A stretch of 64,000 bases of DNA from Vanessa cardui (Eukaryota; Arthropoda; Insecta; Lepidoptera; Nymphalidae): NCBI RefSeq assembly GCF_905220365.1, contig NC_061147.1, positions 4,650,001 through 4,714,000 of the forward strand, in the 5' to 3' direction. A program made the position numbers and the translations under genes. The stretch's first letter is position 1; each line of letters begins with the position of its first letter. The notes beneath the pieces were generated by a model. It was given only the letters and a program-made list of their open reading frames with translations. It was not told the origin of the DNA and did no database searches. Shown here piece after piece: positions 57,553 through 64,000 of this stretch.

Positions 57553-59999
57553 TTTTATTTTTATTTTGACTTAGGAATGAGAAGCTTTTCTTAATATCAC
57601 AGAATGCTCTTACGTTATCATTACGTCATAATTCAGTCATTCTTATAGCATTCGTTTTACTGACAGCCTTATTACCTTTTATATATAATTCTTAAGTGGT
57701 TTCTTTAATAGAAAGTTTTGTCAAAAGCATATTGTCATTTCAGGTCATTTCTTATTCTGAAAGTTATTTCTTAATTAAATACAAGTTATCCGTCATCTCG
57801 AAGTTAGTTTGTGTGTTTATTAAACTAGATATATTACTTATTAAATAAACGGTTATTTATTTTTGTAAAGCTTTATTAAACAATTCGTAAGGGTTTCGTA
57901 AAGTCGAGCCTGAAAATGACATAATTTTAAAGTAGATGTAAATAAAAGACAGTTTTGAATAAAATTGTGATGATTTAATTCAATCCGTAGCCGGCAAAGA
58001 AAATGAAATTGTTTACATATCAATACTAAATCAATATTGATAACAAAAGAAACACTTGGAATAATGAAATGGTACATTCGCAACAAAAATCTCCGTGAAA
58101 AATAAAATACACACATTTTACATATTGCTTTCTATACAAAACATTTTTACAGCATTGACAATACGATACACGAACTTGCCTATCGTTTACAGCATCGAAC
58201 AGGAAATAAAAGTAGAGACGAAATGACTACAGCACAGAGTAAAAAAAACATATTTACATAATATACAGATTAACAAAATCAGAGATAGTATTTTTACATT
58301 AAGAAGGTGTAGGATAAAAACCGGGTATTAAGTCTAGTTCTAGAATAATTTAGGTTAATCCGATTAAACTATTCGATCAGTAATTAATTTGGAATGTTTA
58401 CAAATATCAATATAATTAGAAAAGATTTTTCTAAATAGTAGTTTGAATATCAAAGCTAGAGTAATGATTTCATAGCGTATTTTGCTAAACTATACATTTT
58501 ATTAACGTATAAAAATATTATGTACGAAAAATCTCACTATAAAACGATCAAAATTTAATTATTTATTTATTTTCGACGAAGCACAGGGGCGAATGTTGCA
58601 ATAACAAAATATGTGAAATCATTAAACTCGTCACTCATTAAAATCGTTTCTCAACGCCGTAACATCACTAGAATTTTCACTGATTCTTAACATCAATAAA
58701 AGCAGTTGATACAAACACAACTTAAATCATCATATGAAAAGGAACAATACCAATTTATAATTTAACAATTTAAATTAAGTAATTCCCATTCTATAAAGGA
58801 CCGAATATTCAAAATTCTAATTTACCTATTACAAATACAATTATTGAATTTTAAATTAAATAAATATTCATTTCATTACCAATTCACTCGCTTTACTAAA
58901 ACTATTTTTCATTGAAAAAATATTTTTTACAATAATTATAAACAGCTACAACTCTAACGCAATGGCAACCGAGCAACAATTACATTATATAATACAAAAA
59001 TTACATAATTGCAAATAAAAGAAACTCCATCACCTTATTTACTTGTCACATTTCGCTATTTTAAATCGATTCGAGTTTATTTTAACTAACATTTCGATCA
59101 GCCTTTACATAGAGGTACGTTTTTTTTTTAATAAAAAAAGCTAAACATCTATGAGTAAGAATCGTTATTAAAAATTTCGCTAATTTTAAAAGTCGGACAT
59201 CTTTTAACTACTGATAGGATATGTCGCACTTTTAGAACGAAACAGACATTACACATTTTTTTATAAACGTTAGGCAGAGCGCCAACGAAATTAAAAAAGA
59301 AAAAAAGTTTGAAACATTTCAAATTCTAAATGTGCGATCATTTATTTCATCAATTTACCGAAGAACTGAAAATCCACATTAAAATAAATCACTAGTTATT
59401 TTGGGGATCCAGCCCGTCCTAAACATTGTTCATAAATTTTTAATTATTGCATTTGCAACATTGTTTAAACTAATAATAGGTACAAGGGGTACAATGATTC
59501 ATAAAACTTTATATGAAAGATATTATTAGATTATTTAATAATATAACTAAGTCTAGACCGTTATTTTTCCATCCATCATAAAACATGTCTGTAAGGCAAC
59601 TTCATAATTGTAAAAACTCATCTATGAAACAAGATAAATAAGAATATTTTTATGTTTTTATTATTCTAACGAAAATACTATTGTATTACAGAGACATTAT
59701 AAAACATAATACATTATAATTAAAAATAAAATCACAGTCAGTATATTTATTTTCATCACATATATCTTAAATAAAATAAAAAAAAAAGTATGTTGCGTTT
59801 GTAAAGGAGTATATTTTAATAATTTCAACTCCGATATAATCACATATACGTTCAACAATACTTATTTATCTTGTCCCACGTAAAAGGTTAATATATATTT
59901 AAAACATTTAGTTCCGTAATCGATACCTTTATACTTTACTTAACGAATCAGGACAAAATTGCAATATCACCGAAACTCCGAAAAAACGCCGATACATTA
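57553..59999 (-). other. Repeat-free AT-rich block, possible 3' UTR of the convergent gene
   Basis: This block has no SINE or other repeat that I recognise, unlike the 20 kb to its left. It has many TTTATT motifs (AATAAA on the minus strand, for example near 57855). It would be the 3' UTR if 60000-60027 is the last exon. There is no convincing coding frame. Confidence 0.35.
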
Positions 60000-60027
60000 T
60001 CAACCACACAATGACTTGCATTCATAC
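60000..60027 (-). CDS. Possible terminal exon of the convergent gene
   Basis: On the minus strand, TTTAATTCAG|G is a good acceptor. The leading G completes the AG left by the exon at 62071, giving Arg, then YECKSLCG and TGA (60002-60000). The phase fit is suggestive, but so short an exon can match by chance. Confidence 0.4.
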
Positions 60028-62070
60028 CTGAATTAAAAAAAGGAAAAAATTAAAATATAACATAAAAAAAAACAATTTTGAAATCACTCAGAAGTATTGT
60101 AAAATTTAGTGTCAGATATACATAGATCAAAAGTTTTAGGATAATTTTATTCAAAAACGAGATATATCTTTAGATTGAGATGTAGTAGATCAAAAAAGGA
60201 TTTAGTAAATATATTTTTTTCGAGTAGGTCTTATTTACTATAATACTTTTGGTTTCTAAGAAGTTGCTCGGAAGCGAACTTTTACTCCAGTCTCCCAGCA
60301 TCGCATAGAAAGCGATTAAATATTTTTCAAATGGTAATAAATTCAACATAATATGTTATTTCTCGAATCATTTTAGATTTAAGTCAAAATAGGGTGGTTT
60401 GAATGACATTAAATAGATAAATATAAATACATATACATATATGATAAAAAAGCAACTTAAAGCTAAAAACAGATTGAAAATAATGTTGCCATAACCAGAA
60501 TGAATTTCGAACGTTTTAAAAAATGAATATAAATAATAAATATTGTTATTGCAATTGCGTCCGTTCACAAAATATTAACAACATAAATCGATGATGAGTT
60601 ACTTTTAATTACATAATAATAATTCTCTTTACATAATAAATTACATATTCCACTTGATATGATAGCTATACATACATTGTACATTATAATTGTACATAAC
60701 AAAGCGTGTTTCATATACATATACTTATTTTTATTAATTTAACGTTAAAATATAAGTTATTTATCGAACGGATGGTATTCAAAGAGTTTTTATATTCATT
60801 AAAAAAAATTGAATCTTTGTGACAAATAATTCTTTTTTTAAATAATGAAATTTAAAAATAGCAATAATGCAAAGAATACACAACTCCAACTGTATCATAA
60901 GGTTTTATTTCATTTGAGTTAATTTGAAATCTGAAACCTGCTTCGAAGTTTATAAGAAACATCAATAACTTGCTTAATGACTATTAATAAGCGTTAATAA
61001 AGACAGTTATTTTTTTATATAAACCGGACGACTAAATTTTAACTTTGAATACCATCCAACGTTTATTGCAATAATACATGTTAGTAGGTATACATACCAT
61101 TTTAATAATTATATTAGGGGTGACTTGGGGTGAAATGAAACATTGAGCAGTAGTAATTATTTTAATGCAAACATTTTTTAACGCCCTAATAATATTTCTT
61201 TATAAGCATGACATAGCGAAATGAAGGCAATATCTTCATGAATAATCAATTATTTTGGTCCGAAATTTTATGGGATTAATGTAATTTTTTTTATTTATTT
61301 CTAGCAAAACTCGAATAATCATTAAATGTATATTAAAATAAAAATGGAGTCTATTTATTTAGAAGACTTGGACTATAATGTCTTAGATAATAATAATTGA
61401 ATTAAGTTTAATGCTATTTTTGGGTAACCAGCAACCGTTTTTTGGTAAAGCTGGAAATTATTGGACATGAAAATCATTGATCTATTGAAGTTAGCGTAAC
61501 GAAAACGGCGCCTCTACTCCCAGCAGTGGGTATATACAGAATGATGATTACTATTTTTTCTACTAATTAAATTACTTTTGTCAATATTGCATGAAAATAC
61601 TGCCTTCATTTTGAGATCATTGGGTCTGCACTGGATAAGAGTATAAAGTTGCTTGCTTTTTATAGATCTCTTTTATGGATCATTTATTCCCAAATAAAAG
61701 ATCAATATAAAAAAATAAAAATATAACAGATTACCAGGCAATAATAAAATACAGATACAGTACAAATATATAACAAAACACAGCTACGTAAATAATCCCA
61801 AATATTTATCTCTTAAAGAACTTTCGAATTTAGTTTGATGGCAACTTTACGTCATTTCCAGTCCAAACCCAGTCGGATTAAAAAGCAAATGTATCATTAA
61901 CCATATCCACCGTAACATAGTAAAATAACCAGTGTTGCCAACACATATCATCGCCCGAACGAAACACAATAGTTGCCAGAACGCAAGGGCTAAACTAAAC
62001 CTCGTACTATTACTGTCCAAACAAACAATTTCTTTCCCCTAAGCGTAACGTTAGTTATGGTGTGCATTAC

Positions 62071-62205
62071 CTGTCGTGGTGCTTGTCTAGTAGGTACTCC
62101 TTGAGGCGTCGGACCAGGTGCTCTGATAGCTGGGTGACTTCGGGCCACTGCTTCAAGACCATAACACCGACCATTACGGCTAAACTCGTAGTAAGGACTC
62201 GCACC
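62071..62205 (-). CDS. Internal exon of an unrecognised gene, convergent to fimbrin
   Basis: On the minus strand, TTTCAG|GGTGCGAG starts and CGACAG|GTAATG ends a 135-bp exon in which all 44 full codons are open. The peptide starts VRVLTTSLAVMVGVMVLKQW and continues PEVTQLSEHLVRRLKEYLLD, then KHHDR. The first part (LTTSLAVMVGVMVL) looks like one membrane-spanning helix, and the rest is an amphipathic basic helix. GC content and codon use are gene-like against an AT-rich background. I do not recognise the family. Upstream exons must lie to the right, beyond or inside the tandem array. Confidence 0.7.
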
Positions 62206-62410
62206 CTGAAATATATTAGATTATTTTTATATAACACTATTTCGATTAAAAATTCCAATCTGTCATAACATGTCAAAATTGTTTTAATTACCTAAAAGTT
62301 AATCATTGCCTAAATAAAGGAGTAAGTGAAGTAACAATCGGTAGAGGATCATACCCTTCTGTCCTTTGCTCCTTAAAGGAAGCTCGTAGCTTATTAGCTC
62401 ATTATAGCCT

Positions 62411-62516
62411 TGGCAGTGTGGCAGAATTTTATCCAAGAGAGGTTAAAGATTTCCTCACTTGTTCAAATTTTGCTTAACTGCCAAGCACTGCACGAGATTG
62501 AAGAATCAGTGGTACT
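62411..62516 (-). mobile_element. Decayed family-A SINE fragment bordering the tandem array
   Basis: GTGTGGCAGAATTTTATCCA, GATTTCCTCACTTGTT and CTGCCAAGCACTGCACGAGA align in order with the reverse SINE (GTGGCAGAATTT, GTTTCCTCACGATGTT, CCGCCGAGCACGAGAT). The SINE-like sequence then runs into the first repeat unit (CACGAGATTGAAGAATCAGTGG against CACGAGATGAA...TCAGTGGTGCTTG). Confidence 0.6.
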
Positions 62517-64000
62517 CATGTGTGATGGTTTTGAATGTATTGTGGCGCATGAGATCGAAGAATCAGTGGTACTCATGTGTGATGGTTTTGAATGTATTGT
62601 GGCGCATGAGATCGAAGAATCAGTGGTACTCATGTGTGATGGTTTTGAATGTATTGTGGCGCATGAGATTGAAGAATCAGTACTCATGTGTGATGGTTTT
62701 GAATGTATTGTGGCGCATGAGATCGAAGAATCAGTGGTACTCATGTGTGATGGTTTTGAATGTATTGTGGCGCATGAGATCGAAGAATCAGTGGTACTCA
62801 TGTGTGATGGTTTTGAATGTATTGTGGCGCATGAGATCGAAGAATCAGTGGTACTCATGTGTGATGGTTTTGAATGTATTGTGGCGCATGAGATTGAAGA
62901 ATCAGTACTCATGTGTGATGGTTTTGAATGTATTGTGGCGCATGAGATTGAAGAATCAGTACTCATGTGTGATGGTTTTGAATGTATTGTGGCGCATGAG
63001 ATTGAAGAATCAGTGGTACTCATGTGTGATGGTTTTGAATGTATTGTGGCGCATGAGATCGAAGAATCAGTGGTACTCATGTGTGATGGTTTTGAATGTA
63101 TTGTGGCGCATGAGATTGAAGAATCAGTACTCATGTGTGATGGTTTTGAATGTATTGTGGCGCATGAGATTGAAGAATCAGTACTCATGTGTGATGGTTT
63201 TGAATGTATTGTGGCGCATGAGATCGAAGAATCAGTGGTACTCATGTGTGATGGTTTTGAATGTATTGTGGCGCATGAGATCGAAGAATCAGTGGTACTC
63301 ATGTGTGATGGTTTTGAATGTATTGTGGCGCATGAGATCGAAGAATCAGTGGTACTCATGTGTGATGGTTTTGAATGTATTGTGGCGCATGAGATCGAAG
63401 AATCAGTGGTACTCATGTGTGATGGTTTTGAATGTATTGTGGCGCATGAGATCGAAGAATCAGTGGTACTCATGTGTGATGGTTTTGAATGTATTGTGGC
63501 GCATGAGATCGAAGAATCAGTGGTACTCATGTGTGATGGTTTTGAATGTATTGTGGCGCATGAGATTGAAGAATCAGTACTCATGTGTGATGGTTTTGAA
63601 TGTATTGTGGCGCATGAGATTGAAGAATCAGTACTCATGTGTGATGGTTTTGAATGTATTGTGGCGCATGAGATCGAAGAATCAGTGGTACTCATGTGTG
63701 ATGGTTTTGAATGTATTGTGGCGCATGAGATTGAAGAATCAGTGGTACTCATGTGTGATGGTTTTGAATGTATTGTGGCGCATGAGATTGAAGAATCAGT
63801 ACTCATGTGTGATGGTTTTGAATGTATTGTGGCGCATGAGATTGAAGAATCAGTACTCATGTGTGATGGTTTTGAATGTATTGTGGCGCATGAGATTGAA
63901 GAATCAGTGGTACTCATGTGTGATGGTTTTGAATGTATTGTGGCGCATGAGATTGAAGAATCAGTGGTACTCATGTGTGATGGTTTTGAATGTATTGTGG
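62491..64000 (-). repeat. Tandem array of 57/54-bp units, at least 27 copies
   Basis: Near-identical head-to-tail units. Three variants differ at two places: GATC with GTGGTAC (57 bp), GATT with GTGGTAC (57 bp) and GATT with the GTG lost (54 bp). Reading left to right as A, C and B for these types, the order is C A A B A A A B B C A B B A A A A A A B B A C B B C C. The array continues past the window end. Because both lengths are multiples of three, the minus strand stays open for 503 codons (unit peptide MSTTDSSISCATIHSKPSH). The plus strand is also open (unit EIEESVVLMCDGFECIVAH). There is no independent sign that it is translated. Confidence 0.96.

Noticed and set aside
62463..63974. 503-codon protein gene on the minus strand
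   Set aside because: The open frame follows automatically from units that are multiples of three and lack stops. The plus strand is open too. There are no promoter, splice or codon-use signs. Kept as a repeat and finding only.
62491..64000. CRISPR-like regular repeats
   Set aside because: Units are directly adjacent with no unique spacers, and the DNA is animal. It is a tandem satellite.

Overview
This window is animal nuclear DNA and most probably comes from a ditrysian moth or butterfly. The AT-rich introns, high density of short retroelements, two tRNA-derived SINE families and a (TTAGG)-type motif inside one element all fit Lepidoptera. A nymphalid butterfly is my best guess from the look of the SINEs, but I could not verify it. 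No bacterial features (operons, ribosome binding sites, CRISPR) are present.

The one gene I can reconstruct with confidence is fimbrin/plastin (Fim), on the + strand. Thirteen consecutive coding exons run from 39409 to 53549, and a fourteenth, terminal exon is well supported at 57135-57348. All splice phases agree. Together they encode about 688 residues: a canonical first EF-hand loop, a degenerate second EF hand, then four calponin-homology (CH) domains forming two actin-binding modules, then a 70-residue acidic and proline-rich tail. The extreme N-terminus (about 20-25 residues) is missing. Its exon is either upstream of the window or hidden in the 39 kb of AT-rich DNA to the left, which is best read as a giant first intron and/or upstream flank.

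Layout. 1-39400: no gene I can support; this part holds SINE, LINE and other repeat relics, an 874-bp inverted-repeat element with a perfect 8-bp target duplication, and a 236-bp GC-rich inverted-repeat element. 39409-57552: fimbrin. Most of its longer introns contain recognisable insertions: SINEs, a second copy of the 874-bp element, two copies of a 478-bp inverted-repeat element, a TA-flanked miniature element and a foldback. Several of these lie within a few tens of bases of splice sites. 57553-62205: repeat-poor DNA holding the 3' end of a convergent minus-strand gene, seen as one clear exon (62071-62205) and a possible terminal exon (60000-60027); I do not recognise the protein. 62491-64000: a nearly perfect tandem array of 57-bp and 54-bp units, still running at the window edge, that appears to have grown out of a SINE fragment.

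The most notable observations are: (1) the stop codon of the short fimbrin form overlaps the splice donor leading to the 70-residue tail; (2) the end of that exon, with its donor, has been tandemly duplicated; (3) the splice acceptor of another exon has been duplicated into a decoy; (4) the SINE-seeded tandem array has open reading frames on both strands.
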